Notes under the pieces: model-generated | The model's input: the letters and a program-made list of their open reading frames with translations, nothing else | Database searches by the model: none | Told to the model about the DNA's origin: nothing | Shown: positions 6,382 through 13,023 of the stretch, one piece after another | Layout: every line of letters starts with the position of its first letter | Position numbering within the stretch: position 1 is the stretch's first letter | Source: Desulfobulbaceae bacterium | GTDB taxonomy: Bacteria > Desulfobacterota > Desulfobulbia > Desulfobulbales > Desulfocapsaceae | DNA length: 13,023 bases | Reading direction: 5' to 3' | Assembly: GCA_027067035.1 (NCBI GenBank) | Contig: JAMOMO010000163.1 | Location: 1 to 13,023 of the forward strand | Program-made: the position numbers and the translations under genes

Positions 6382-7353
6382 TCAGCAGTCGCAGGTATCA
6401 GGGTTGCAGGTACCACCGCAGCCACAGTCAGAGCCGGAGTCACTGGAAGCCATATTCAGGCTCACCGGAGCGGCAACCGGAGGAAGACGCAGCTCAACGC
6501 TGTCCACAACCTTTGAGAAGGCTTCGGTTGCAGGACTCTTGGCATCAGATGAAAGGTATGGTACCCCGTCATCGCCTGCAATAACAACCTTTGGGTCCAT
6601 GGGAACCGCGCCAAGGAAGGCCAGTTCAAACTCACGGGCAATCTCTTCGCCGCCGCCTGTCTTAAAAATATCCACAGTGGCATTACACTCCGGACAGACA
6701 AAACCGGACATATTCTCAACAACACCTACAACTTCCATCTCAACGGTCCGACAGAAGTTGAGGGATTTGCGAACATCGGCCAAAGCCACTTTCTGAGGAG
6801 TGGTAACAACCAGGGCCTTCACTCCGGGGATGGTCTGCGCCACTGAAAGTGGTTCATCACCTGTTCCCGGAGGGGCATCAATGACCAGATAGTCAAGCTC
6901 TCCCCAGTCCATATCTGCAACAAACTGACGAATCGCCTGAATTTTGAGAGGTCCGCGCCAGATAATGGCCTCGTCACGGTCCTTCATCATGTACTCCAGA
7001 GAAACGACTTTCAGGTTGTCGTTATACTCAAGGGGGGGAACAAGATCATTGGGGTTTTCCGGTGCCTCAAGGCTTCCCTTCAGATCAAGCATCCGGATAA
7101 CATCGGGACCGTGGAGATCCACATCCATCAGCCCGACCTTGTGACCTCTTGCTGCCAGACCAAGCGCCAGATTCACAGATACCGTGGATTTTCCCACACC
7201 ACCCTTGCCGCTCATCACCAGAATCTTATTTTTAATCTTCCCGAGAGACCGGGTAATGGCATTGTCCTGCTGCGCCATCTGGGCCTGTTGGGACTCTTGG
7301 CTGCTTCCGCAACTACCACTTGAGCAGGAACTTCCTGAACCACATGAACTCAT
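6382..7353 (-). CDS. mrp: Mrp/NBP35-family P-loop ATPase, iron-sulfur cluster carrier (ApbC)
   Basis: Mrp/ApbC proteins bind an Fe-S cluster at a dimer interface and use ATP to transfer it to apo-proteins in the cytoplasm. The 323-residue protein has the deviant Walker A motif GKGGVGKST (49-57), the switch-like DVDLHGPD, and DAPPGTGDEP. The cluster-binding CPEC pair is Cys220/Cys223 (GFVCPECNATVDIF). It also has cysteine-rich tails: Cys4, Cys10 and Cys15 in a Gly/Ser-rich N-terminus, and Cys310, 312, 316, 321 and 323 at the extreme C-terminus. I chose the ATG at 7351-7353 because a perfect AGGAGG lies 5 nt upstream; an in-frame TTG six codons earlier would put that ribosome site inside the gene. 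It is the first gene of the minus-strand cluster and diverges from ftsY. Its likely clients include the Fe-S proteins encoded nearby, which is inference. Confidence 0.94.
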   Translation of the reverse strand: MSSCGSGSSCSSGSCGSSQESQQAQMAQQDNAITRSLGKIKNKILVMSGKGGVGKSTVSVNLALGLAARGHKVGLMDVDLHGPDVIRMLDLKGSLEAPENPNDLVPPLEYNDNLKVVSLEYMMKDRDEAIIWRGPLKIQAIRQFVADMDWGELDYLVIDAPPGTGDEPLSVAQTIPGVKALVVTTPQKVALADVRKSLNFCRTVEMEVVGVVENMSGFVCPECNATVDIFKTGGGEEIAREFELAFLGAVPMDPKVVIAGDDGVPYLSSDAKSPATEAFSKVVDSVELRLPPVAAPVSLNMASSDSGSDCGCGGTCNPDTCDC

Positions 7354-7358
7354 AACAC

Positions 7359-7364
7359 CCTCCT
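7359..7364 (-). promoter_or_regulatory. Shine-Dalgarno AGGAGG of mrp
   Basis: The minus strand reads AGGAGG 5 nt before the ATG at 7353. It settles the start of mrp against the upstream in-frame TTG at 7371. Confidence 0.75.
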
Positions 7365-7656
7365 GTAACAATATATAAAATGTAAAAGATACTCTTTCAT
7401 TTCCATTATGATCACGGCCGCAGATGAAAACAGGGAACAGCGGTCACAATCAAGCCATACAGTAATGCTGTTCTCCGGAAAAGCAAATATTTTCCACCAC
7501 CACCTTCACTCACCTCACATTATTATCACAGATGATTCATTTCTCTGTCTGTTTTTATTGCTTTCTTCATGATCTGGCCGTAATATGGAAAGTTTTCGTG
7601 ATTGAAAGAAACAGTGTTAAATTGCAAATTTTTCTGCAGAGTAAAGGATTTCGTCT
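7365..7656. other. Divergent intergenic region between mrp and ftsY
   Basis: About 290 bp of A/T-rich non-coding DNA separating two divergent genes. On the plus strand a candidate sigma-70 promoter is visible (listed separately) along with the ftsY ribosome site (AAAGGA shortly before 7657). On the minus strand an AT-rich TATATATT lies just upstream of the mrp ribosome site, but I could not pair it with a credible -35 box. I found no long repeat, tRNA or convincing small ORF here. Confidence 0.6.
7558..7586 (+). promoter_or_regulatory. Candidate sigma-70 promoter for ftsY
   Basis: TTGCTT (7558-7563) and TAATAT (7581-7586) are separated by exactly 17 bp, about 70 bp upstream of the ftsY ATG. 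The -10 matches the consensus at four of six positions and the -35 has the TTG core. Weak on its own, but it is correctly placed. Confidence 0.35.
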
Positions 7657-8913
7657 ATGTTAGGCTGGTTTAAGAAAAAATTCTCAAAAAAGAGTGACAA
7701 CGCTGAGCTGCCTGCGGAGCAGGAGAGCCGGGACCTTGTTGAAGAACCGTTTGAAGCAGCAGAAGCAGAAACAGAAGCCCCTGCCGCCATTGAACAGGTA
7801 CCAGAAAGCGTTCCTTCCAAAAGTGATACCAGAGAAGAAAAAAAGGAATCCGCCACAAGTGACAGCGATGAAACGCTCACCCGCCTCCCTGAAAGGGACG
7901 ACTCCACTCAGACGGAACCCGAAGCAGAAGAAACTGTCCCCGAAAGTGAACAGCAGGAGAGCAGCAGCGCCGGTATCGGATCAATGTTTCAGCGCCTCTC
8001 TTCACGGCTCAACAAGACCAAAGAGTCCCTTGTGTACCGGATGGACAGCCTTTTTCTCGGGAAAAAAGAGATTGACAGTGATCTCTTTGATGAACTTGAA
8101 GAAATCCTCATCACCGCTGACCTTGGCATCAATACCGCCATGGAACTCCTTGATGACGCACGAAAACGGGTTAAACGCGATGCCCTCTCCAACCCCACTG
8201 AGCTGAAGGCGGTACTCAAAGAGAAACTGCGCTCTTTTATCACGGACTCCGGCAAGGATGCAGAGCTGATAATGCCTGAATCCGGTCCCTTTGTGATCAT
8301 GGTGGTGGGAGTAAACGGCGTGGGAAAAACCACAACAATCGGAAAGATAGCCAGGAAATTCAAAAACTCCGGACAATCTGTTCTCCTGGTGGCTGCAGAC
8401 ACCTTTCGCGCAGCGGCTGTGGCTCAGCTCAGAATATGGGGTGAGCGCAATGATGTCCAGGTAGTCTCTGGGCAGGAGGGTGCCGATCCTTCAGCCGTTG
8501 CCTTTGATGCCATGGACCGCGCCGTTGCAGAAGACTATGATGTGGTTATAGTGGACACAGCCGGAAGACTGCACACCCAGGTCAATCTCATGGAAGAACT
8601 GAAAAAAATCAAACGGGTCATGGGAAAAAGACTCAGCGACGCTCCCCATGAAATCCTGCTGGTTCTGGATGCAACCACCGGACAAAATGCCGTGTCACAG
8701 GCAAAACTTTTCAACGAGGCCGTCACAATAACCGGCCTTGCACTTACTAAACTTGATGGTACTGCAAAGGGTGGCATCGTTGCCAATATCAGCCGGGAAC
8801 TTGCAATCCCCATTCGCTTTATCGGCATAGGTGAACAGATAGATGACCTGCGTGATTTTGACGCCGATGAATTCATCAATGCCCTTTTTGGAGACGATTC
8901 ATACCACCAATAA
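7657..8913 (+). CDS. ftsY: Signal recognition particle receptor FtsY
   Basis: FtsY is the membrane-associated receptor that docks ribosome-SRP complexes for co-translational insertion of inner-membrane proteins. The 418-residue protein has a short basic N-terminus (GWFKKKFSKK), then a very acidic, Glu-rich A region to about residue 105, followed by the helical N domain and the GTPase G domain. Motifs: G1 GVNGVGKTT (218-226), insertion-box-side DTFRAAA (from about 248), DTAGRLH (300-306), TKLDGTAKGG (364-373) and the closing IGIGEQIDDLRDFD. AAAGGA precedes the ATG at normal distance. It is separated from djlA by 26 bp, so the two are probably co-transcribed. Confidence 0.97.
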   Translation: MLGWFKKKFSKKSDNAELPAEQESRDLVEEPFEAAEAETEAPAAIEQVPESVPSKSDTREEKKESATSDSDETLTRLPERDDSTQTEPEAEETVPESEQQESSSAGIGSMFQRLSSRLNKTKESLVYRMDSLFLGKKEIDSDLFDELEEILITADLGINTAMELLDDARKRVKRDALSNPTELKAVLKEKLRSFITDSGKDAELIMPESGPFVIMVVGVNGVGKTTTIGKIARKFKNSGQSVLLVAADTFRAAAVAQLRIWGERNDVQVVSGQEGADPSAVAFDAMDRAVAEDYDVVIVDTAGRLHTQVNLMEELKKIKRVMGKRLSDAPHEILLVLDATTGQNAVSQAKLFNEAVTITGLALTKLDGTAKGGIVANISRELAIPIRFIGIGEQIDDLRDFDADEFINALFGDDSYHQ

Positions 8914-8939
8914 CATCCCTTTTGGCACCATAACTCACC

Positions 8940-9773
8940 ATGCAATACCAACGAAACGAACAGCCAGGATGTGGCGGCTGTCTTCTTATCCTGCTCCTCT
9001 TCAGTTTACTCACAGGCGGTTTTTCCGGACTGTTGAACTTTCTTGGAGTCCTTCTCTATTCCGGCCTTGCCGGAATTTTACTCTTTATAGGTCTCTTCTG
9101 GGGATTCAGCTACTGGATTCAGAAGAAAGTCTCCACCTATGAGGCGTCACAGACGGAGAGTCACAACCGCTTCGTCTGGCTGCTGGTCCACATCCTGATC
9201 AATATTGCCAAGATCGACGGAGTTGTCAGCAAAGAAGAGATCTCCACCATACAGCGTTTTTTCCAGTACAACCTGCGCTACGACCAGACCCGGATGTACT
9301 GGGTTAAAAACCTGATCAAAGAGGCTGTAAACTCTACACATTCCATGGAGTCCCTGCTCCTGGAATTTCGGGACACCTTTGACTATGAACCCCGACTCAT
9401 CCTCCTTGAACTCATCTACCAGATTCTCTACACCAAAACACAGGTCCCTGAAGCTGAACTGAAAATCGCCAGGGATATTGCAGATTACCTGCAGATCAAT
9501 GATTATGACAAACGCACCATTGAGGCAAAATACAAGTACGGCAGACAACAGCAGCAGTCGTCCTACAGTCAGCAGGGATCAGCCGATCACTATTATGCCG
9601 TCCTGGGACTTGAGCCGGGGGCAGATCAGGCTGCCATAAAAAAAGCATACCGCAAACTCAGCATGAAGTACCACCCGGACAAAGTTCGTCATCTTGGAGA
9701 AGAGTTCCGGGCTGTTGCCGAAGAAAAAATGAAAGAGATCAATGCGGCCTACGATTTCTTTAAAAAGAGATAG
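8940..9773 (+). CDS. djlA: DjlA-type membrane-anchored J-domain co-chaperone with TerB domain
   Basis: J-domain proteins stimulate the ATPase of DnaK; the DjlA class does this at the inner membrane. The 277-residue protein (E. coli DjlA has 271) shows one or two hydrophobic segments at about residues 15-60, a TerB-like helical domain at about 75-185 (beginning LLVHILINIAKIDGVVSKEE), a Gln/Ser-rich linker (QQQQSSYSQQG), and a C-terminal J domain from about residue 214 to the end with the essential HPD at 245-247 (KYHPDK). This domain order is diagnostic. An N-terminal CGGC (Cys11, Cys14) just before the membrane segment is unusual. No good Shine-Dalgarno is seen before the ATG; translation may be coupled to ftsY, which ends 26 bp upstream. 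No CxxCxGxG zinc repeats are present, so it is not DnaJ itself. Confidence 0.92.
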   Translation: MQYQRNEQPGCGGCLLILLLFSLLTGGFSGLLNFLGVLLYSGLAGILLFIGLFWGFSYWIQKKVSTYEASQTESHNRFVWLLVHILINIAKIDGVVSKEEISTIQRFFQYNLRYDQTRMYWVKNLIKEAVNSTHSMESLLLEFRDTFDYEPRLILLELIYQILYTKTQVPEAELKIARDIADYLQINDYDKRTIEAKYKYGRQQQQSSYSQQGSADHYYAVLGLEPGADQAAIKKAYRKLSMKYHPDKVRHLGEEFRAVAEEKMKEINAAYDFFKKR

Positions 9774-9833
9774 TTTATATATCGTTTACCAGTCGATAAC
9801 AAAACAGCACCAATACATAAGGAGTAAATCATA

Positions 9834-11021
9834 ATGACCATTTCCACAAAGATGCGTACTTTTGCAGAGAAATCTTCCTGGATCCGTAAGATGTTTGAAG
9901 AAGGTGCCAAGATGAAGGCACAGTACGGTGCAGAGAATGTTTTTGACTTCAGCCTCGGCAACCCGGATGTACCGCCGCCTGCCGAATACAACAAGGTGAT
10001 AAGGGAAATTGTGGCTGATGAAACTCCCGGTATGCATGCCTACATGCCCAATGGCGGATATCCATGGGTCAGAGAAGCCCTTGCCGGCAAGATGTCCAGT
10101 GAGCAGGGAATAGACGTCTTTCATGGTGACATGCTCATGACCTGCGGTGCTGCCGGTGCTCTGAATATTGTGATGAAGTCCCTTCTCAACCCGGGTGAAG
10201 AAGTTATCCTCCTTGCCCCCTACTTTGTTGAATACAACTTCTACGTGGACAACCATGGAGGAGTGAGTAAAATCGTCCAGACCGACAGCGAGTTCAACCT
10301 TGACATAAAGGCAATTGAAGCGGCCATCACTGAAAAGACCAAGGCCGTTATCATCAACTCCCCCAACAATCCAACCGGTCAGATCTACTCTCAGGATTCG
10401 CTGAATGAGCTCGGTGCCCTGCTGGACAAAAAAGGCGCTGAACTGAAAACAACCATCTACCTGCTGGCGGATGAGCCTTACCGTAAGATTATCTTTGACA
10501 ACAATGTGGTTGGCAGTGTTTTTCAGGCAACAAACAACTCCATCGTTCTCTCGTCCTACTCAAAAGATCTGTCACTGCCAGGAGAACGTATCGGCTACCT
10601 TGCAGTCCACCCTGAGATCACAGACAAGGCTGCACTGCTCGATGCACTGACCCTGGCCAACCGTATCCTCGGATTTGTCAATGCTCCGGCCCTCATGCAG
10701 AGAGTGGTGGCAGAGCTCCAGGATGCCAGTGTTGACAACTCCATCTATGTTGAACGACGGGAAACATTCTGCAAGATCCTCAGTGATGCAGGATATGACT
10801 TCATCCCGCCCAAAGGCGCCTTTTACGTCTTTCCCAGGGCTCCCATTGCAGATGATGTGAAATTCTGTGCCATTCTGCAGGAAGAGAAAATCCTTGCCGT
10901 TCCCGGACAGGGATTTGGCGCACCGGGCTATTTTCGTCTTGCATTCTGTGTCAGTGATTCTGTCATAGCCGGTTCTGCCGATGCCTTTAAGAGAGCAATG
11001 GACAAGGCCAAAGCACTGTAA
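9834..11021 (+). CDS. PLP-dependent class I/II aminotransferase
   Basis: A fold-type I aminotransferase of 395 residues that moves an amino group between an amino acid and a 2-oxo acid through pyridoxal phosphate. Visible active-site elements: NSPNNPTG (Asn178/Asn179 region, cofactor ring contact), ADEPYR (Asp213 to the pyridine nitrogen, Tyr216), SYSKDLSLPGERIG with the Schiff-base Lys244, and Arg368 (GYFRLAF) that binds the substrate alpha-carboxylate. These fit the aspartate/aromatic aminotransferase superfamily (AspB-like); the exact amino acid cannot be read from the sequence. AAGGAG lies 9 nt before the ATG. Downstream, a LysE/RhtB exporter begins 6 bp after the stop, suggesting one operon for making or removing an amino acid and exporting it. 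A helper function in methionine or alanine metabolism is possible but unsupported. Confidence 0.93.
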   Translation: MTISTKMRTFAEKSSWIRKMFEEGAKMKAQYGAENVFDFSLGNPDVPPPAEYNKVIREIVADETPGMHAYMPNGGYPWVREALAGKMSSEQGIDVFHGDMLMTCGAAGALNIVMKSLLNPGEEVILLAPYFVEYNFYVDNHGGVSKIVQTDSEFNLDIKAIEAAITEKTKAVIINSPNNPTGQIYSQDSLNELGALLDKKGAELKTTIYLLADEPYRKIIFDNNVVGSVFQATNNSIVLSSYSKDLSLPGERIGYLAVHPEITDKAALLDALTLANRILGFVNAPALMQRVVAELQDASVDNSIYVERRETFCKILSDAGYDFIPPKGAFYVFPRAPIADDVKFCAILQEEKILAVPGQGFGAPGYFRLAFCVSDSVIAGSADAFKRAMDKAKAL

Positions 11022-11027
11022 AAACCC

Positions 11028-11642
11028 ATGTCCACTGTCACTCTGCTCAGCTTTGCTGCTGCCATGTTTATCCTTGCGGCAAGTCCCGGACCAGGTGTCT
11101 TTGCCACTGTGGCAAGGGCACTTGCCAGCGGATTTTCACATGCTGCCGTGCTGATCCTTGGTATCGTGACAGGGGATCTGGTATTTCTACTCCTTGCCGT
11201 CTACGGACTCTCCACCATGGCTGCGGCCCTTGGCAGTTTTTTCGTCGTTGTCAAATATGGCGGCGGGCTGTACCTGATCTGGCTTGGCATCAGCCTGTGG
11301 CGCTCTCCGGCAAAGACGCATCAGACCGGGGCAGCCGCAGAACTCACCTGTCTGCAGAATTATTTCAGCGGGCTGAGTATCACCCTGGCCAACCCGAAGG
11401 TGATACTCTTTTATCTCGGTTTTCTTCCCGGCTTTGTCAATCTTGAGCAGATAGGAAGCATTGACGTATTGCTGATAAGTATTATTGTCTTTTGTGTACT
11501 CGGAAGCGTTCTGCTCGGCTATGCGTGGACAGCAACAATGGCAGGACAACTGTTTGCGAGTGAAAGGACAGTAGGTACCATTAACAGATCTGCCGGCAGT
11601 GTGATGATAGCAGCAGGCTGTGCAGTCATGTTCAGAGACTGA
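11028..11642 (+). CDS. LysE/RhtB-family amino acid exporter
   Basis: A 204-residue inner-membrane protein with about six hydrophobic helices, the size expected of the LysE/RhtB family, which exports amino acids or related small molecules in exchange for protons. The N-terminal signature ASPGPGVFATVARALASG is the family hallmark, and the second conserved region appears as YGGGLYLIWLGISLWRS (about residues 76-92), followed by LANPKVILFYLGFLPGF (about 121-137). The ATG lies 6 bp after the aminotransferase stop, without its own clear ribosome site, so translation is probably coupled. The substrate is unknown; pairing with the aminotransferase is the only hint. It ends with a TGA at 11640-11642. 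Confidence 0.93.
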   Translation: MSTVTLLSFAAAMFILAASPGPGVFATVARALASGFSHAAVLILGIVTGDLVFLLLAVYGLSTMAAALGSFFVVVKYGGGLYLIWLGISLWRSPAKTHQTGAAAELTCLQNYFSGLSITLANPKVILFYLGFLPGFVNLEQIGSIDVLLISIIVFCVLGSVLLGYAWTATMAGQLFASERTVGTINRSAGSVMIAAGCAVMFRD

Positions 11643-11707
11643 AAAGCCTGTATATTGCACAAGGATTTTTCTGCAGAGCAGATGTATAAACAAACGAGGA
11701 CATACAA

Positions 11708-11899
11708 ATGGCTAAAAAAGTAGCAATTGACCAAGACGAATGTATTGGATGCGAAACCTGCGTTGAGCTCTGTAAAAATGTTTTTGCCTTTAATGATGAT
11801 GAGGCAAAGGCCTATGTTATCGACGAAGACGCAGTGGACGAAGAGTGTGTTGAAGAAGCCATCGGCTCCTGCCCGGCTGAATGCATCAGCTGTGAATAA
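11708..11899 (+). CDS. Small single-cluster [4Fe-4S] (or [3Fe-4S]) ferredoxin with extra C-terminal CxxC
   Basis: A 63-residue acidic cytoplasmic electron carrier. Cys12, Cys15, Cys18 and Cys55 form the cluster site, while Cys22 and Cys47 sit where the Desulfovibrio gigas ferredoxin type carries a disulfide (spacing 10, 25 and 8 residues, nearly identical to that protein as I recall it). The family's closing CPAE is present, but here the next residues are Cys59-Ile-Ser-Cys62, adding a terminal CxxC that I do not expect in this family. GAGGA (11696-11700) lies 7 nt before the ATG. It is 65 bp downstream of the exporter and is followed by an intrinsic terminator, so it ends a transcription unit. 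Which enzymes it serves cannot be told from context. Confidence 0.95.
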   Translation: MAKKVAIDQDECIGCETCVELCKNVFAFNDDEAKAYVIDEDAVDEECVEEAIGSCPAECISCE

Positions 11900-11942
11900 A
11901 CACTCTCCCACACCTCTTTCCCCCGAAACAACTGTTCCACAC

Positions 11943-11990
11943 CTCCACTGCCTCAGAGAATAATCTCTTTGAGGCAGTGGAGTTCTTTTT
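11943..11990 (+). terminator. Intrinsic terminator after the ferredoxin gene
   Basis: CTCCACTGCCTCA (11943-11955) is the exact reverse complement of TGAGGCAGTGGAG (11970-11982), 13 bp, with an inner GAGA/TCTC pairing in the loop, followed directly by TTCTTTTT (11983-11990). Rho-independent termination of the ferredoxin transcript is very likely. Confidence 0.93.
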
Positions 11991-12022
11991 AAGCAGAAGC
12001 CAACTGTCTGACACCCACAATA

Positions 12023-13023
12023 ATGAAACCTGTTTTATCTTTCCCGGTGAAGTCGGGACGCACACCGTATCGGATACTCCTCTTTGCAGCCATTGCCTTC
12101 TGCCTGTCTGTCTCCCCTGCGGTTTCGCTCATGGCGGCGACACGACTTGAAGTGACCGTGCGCGGAATTGAAGATCCCCTGCGCCAGAATGTCCTGAACT
12201 TCCTTGATATTGAAAAACAGAAACAGAATAAAGACCTCAATCCGCACTGGATAAAGAACCTTCACCAGCAGGCAGATGAAGAGATAAGAGAGGCCCTGCA
12301 ACCCTATGGCTATTATCAGCCGCACATAACAGCCACACTTCGTGAAACGGACGGTGTCTGGAAAGCCTCCTATACCATAGACAAAGGAGTAGCACTGACC
12401 ATCAGCAGACGTGACATTCGCTGGACGGGAGAAGGTGCCGACAAAGCAGTCTTTGCACAAAGTATCCGGGATTATCTCAACAGCTGCAGCAACCGGCTTG
12501 TCCACGCCGAATATGAGGCAGCAAAAAACCAGTTCATGACAGTTGCCTTCTCAAATGGATACCCAAAGGCACGCTTTATCAAAAGTGAATGGCTGGTGGA
12601 CCTTGACCGGAACAGTGCAGAGCTCACCCTACTTATGGACACAGGACCACTGTACTACTTCGGGGAGGTGTTTTTTCAGCAGGATTTTCTCGACCCGGAT
12701 CTGCTTGAAGAGTACAACAGCATCAGGAAAGGAACACCCTATTCCCTTGAGGAGCTGCTCCACTTCCAGCAGATCCTCATCGCAAGCAATTACGCAAAAG
12801 AGGTCACCATTGACCCTCTCTTTCACAAAGCAGCAGACAGGGATCTGCCGATAAATGTCCTGATGAAGCCCATAGTTCCCCATAAATTCACCTTTGGCCT
12901 TGGCTATGAAACAGATGTCGGACTGCGTGGTTCAGCACGGTGGAACGACAGACTGATCAACCGTCATGGCCACCACTCCGAACTTGCCATAAAACTCTCC
13001 GAAAAAGAGGGCAGCCTCAGCGC
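12023..13023 (+). CDS. tamA: TamA (BamA/Omp85 family outer-membrane assembly protein), 5' part
   Basis: The frame is open from the ATG at 12023 to the window edge (333 complete codons); an in-frame TAA at 11990-11992 leaves this as the only ATG start for the full product. A signal peptide is clear: basic start, hydrophobic ILLFAAIAFCLSV, and likely cleavage after SLMAA near residue 40. Three POTRA-like repeats follow (about 41-115, 116-190 and 191-260), with typical turns such as PYGYYQPHI and GPLYYFGEVFF. The segment HKFTFGLGYETDVGLRG and NRHGHHSELAIKLSEK matches the first beta strands of the TamA barrel. TamA with TamB helps assemble or feed the outer membrane; tamB would be expected just downstream, outside the window. 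The start has no recognisable Shine-Dalgarno and lies only 32 bp after a strong terminator. Confidence 0.88.
   Translation, partial: MKPVLSFPVKSGRTPYRILLFAAIAFCLSVSPAVSLMAATRLEVTVRGIEDPLRQNVLNFLDIEKQKQNKDLNPHWIKNLHQQADEEIREALQPYGYYQPHITATLRETDGVWKASYTIDKGVALTISRRDIRWTGEGADKAVFAQSIRDYLNSCSNRLVHAEYEAAKNQFMTVAFSNGYPKARFIKSEWLVDLDRNSAELTLLMDTGPLYYFGEVFFQQDFLDPDLLEEYNSIRKGTPYSLEELLHFQQILIASNYAKEVTIDPLFHKAADRDLPINVLMKPIVPHKFTFGLGYETDVGLRGSARWNDRLINRHGHHSELAIKLSEKEGSLS

Noticed and set aside
6308..6796. Plus-strand ORF (162 codons) opposite the 3' end of mrp.
   Set aside because: Shadow of mrp; low-complexity Ser/Thr-rich translation without any recognisable domain.
7354..7371. TTG start six codons upstream for mrp.
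   Set aside because: It would place the perfect AGGAGG inside the coding sequence; the ATG at 7353 is clearly served by it.
11640..11707. TGA ending the LysE-type gene as a possible selenocysteine codon.
   Set aside because: The family length is already complete at the TGA, and the downstream frame has no domain and no evident SECIS-like hairpin.

Overview
The window looks like chromosomal DNA of a Desulfobacterota (deltaproteobacterial) anaerobe, most likely of the Desulfobulbales type. The reasoning is: a multihaem cytochrome c / Tat-exported 16-Cys iron-sulfur protein / NrfD module; a system II cytochrome c maturation protein (ResB); SelB, implying selenocysteine use; a small ferredoxin whose cysteine spacing matches the Desulfovibrio gigas type; and Gram-negative envelope genes (tamA, djlA). 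The taxonomic call is inference from gene content and protein style; no rRNA or marker search was possible. Gene density is high. I saw no insertion sequences, CRISPR arrays, tRNAs, rRNAs or phage genes.

Layout. (1) 1-2271, plus strand: the 3' end of a multihaem cytochrome c gene, then a Tat-dependent ferredoxin-like subunit with four cubane motifs, then an NrfD/PsrC-family membrane subunit. Together they look like a membrane quinone-reactive redox complex facing the periplasm. (2) 7353 down to 2287, minus strand: mrp/apbC (P-loop Fe-S carrier), an MBL-fold hydrolase of the glyoxalase II type, selB and resB, probably one transcription unit that converges on the redox operon with only 15 bp between the stops. 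(3) 7354-7656: divergent intergenic region with a candidate ftsY promoter. (4) 7657-11642, plus strand: ftsY, a djlA-type membrane J-domain protein, a PLP-dependent class I/II aminotransferase and a LysE/RhtB exporter. (5) 11708-11899: a small ferredoxin, followed by a textbook intrinsic terminator (11943-11990). (6) 12023-end: the 5' part of tamA (signal peptide, POTRA repeats, start of the beta-barrel), cut by the window edge.

How they fit. ResB helps attach haem to c-type cytochromes, so its position opposite a cytochrome-containing operon makes sense. Mrp supplies Fe-S clusters, which the iron-sulfur subunit and the ferredoxin need. FtsY (inner-membrane targeting), DjlA (membrane chaperone partner) and TamA (outer-membrane assembly) form an envelope-biogenesis theme. 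The most unusual points are in resB. Its reading frame continues about 80 codons upstream of the first ATG and clearly encodes the conserved first membrane helix, yet that stretch has no ATG, GTG or TTG. Its 3' part also contains a perfect 14-bp hairpin followed by a T-tract on the coding strand, which is the architecture of an intrinsic terminator placed inside a gene. I did not find a convincing wholly new system; the redox module and the resB expression oddities are the best leads.
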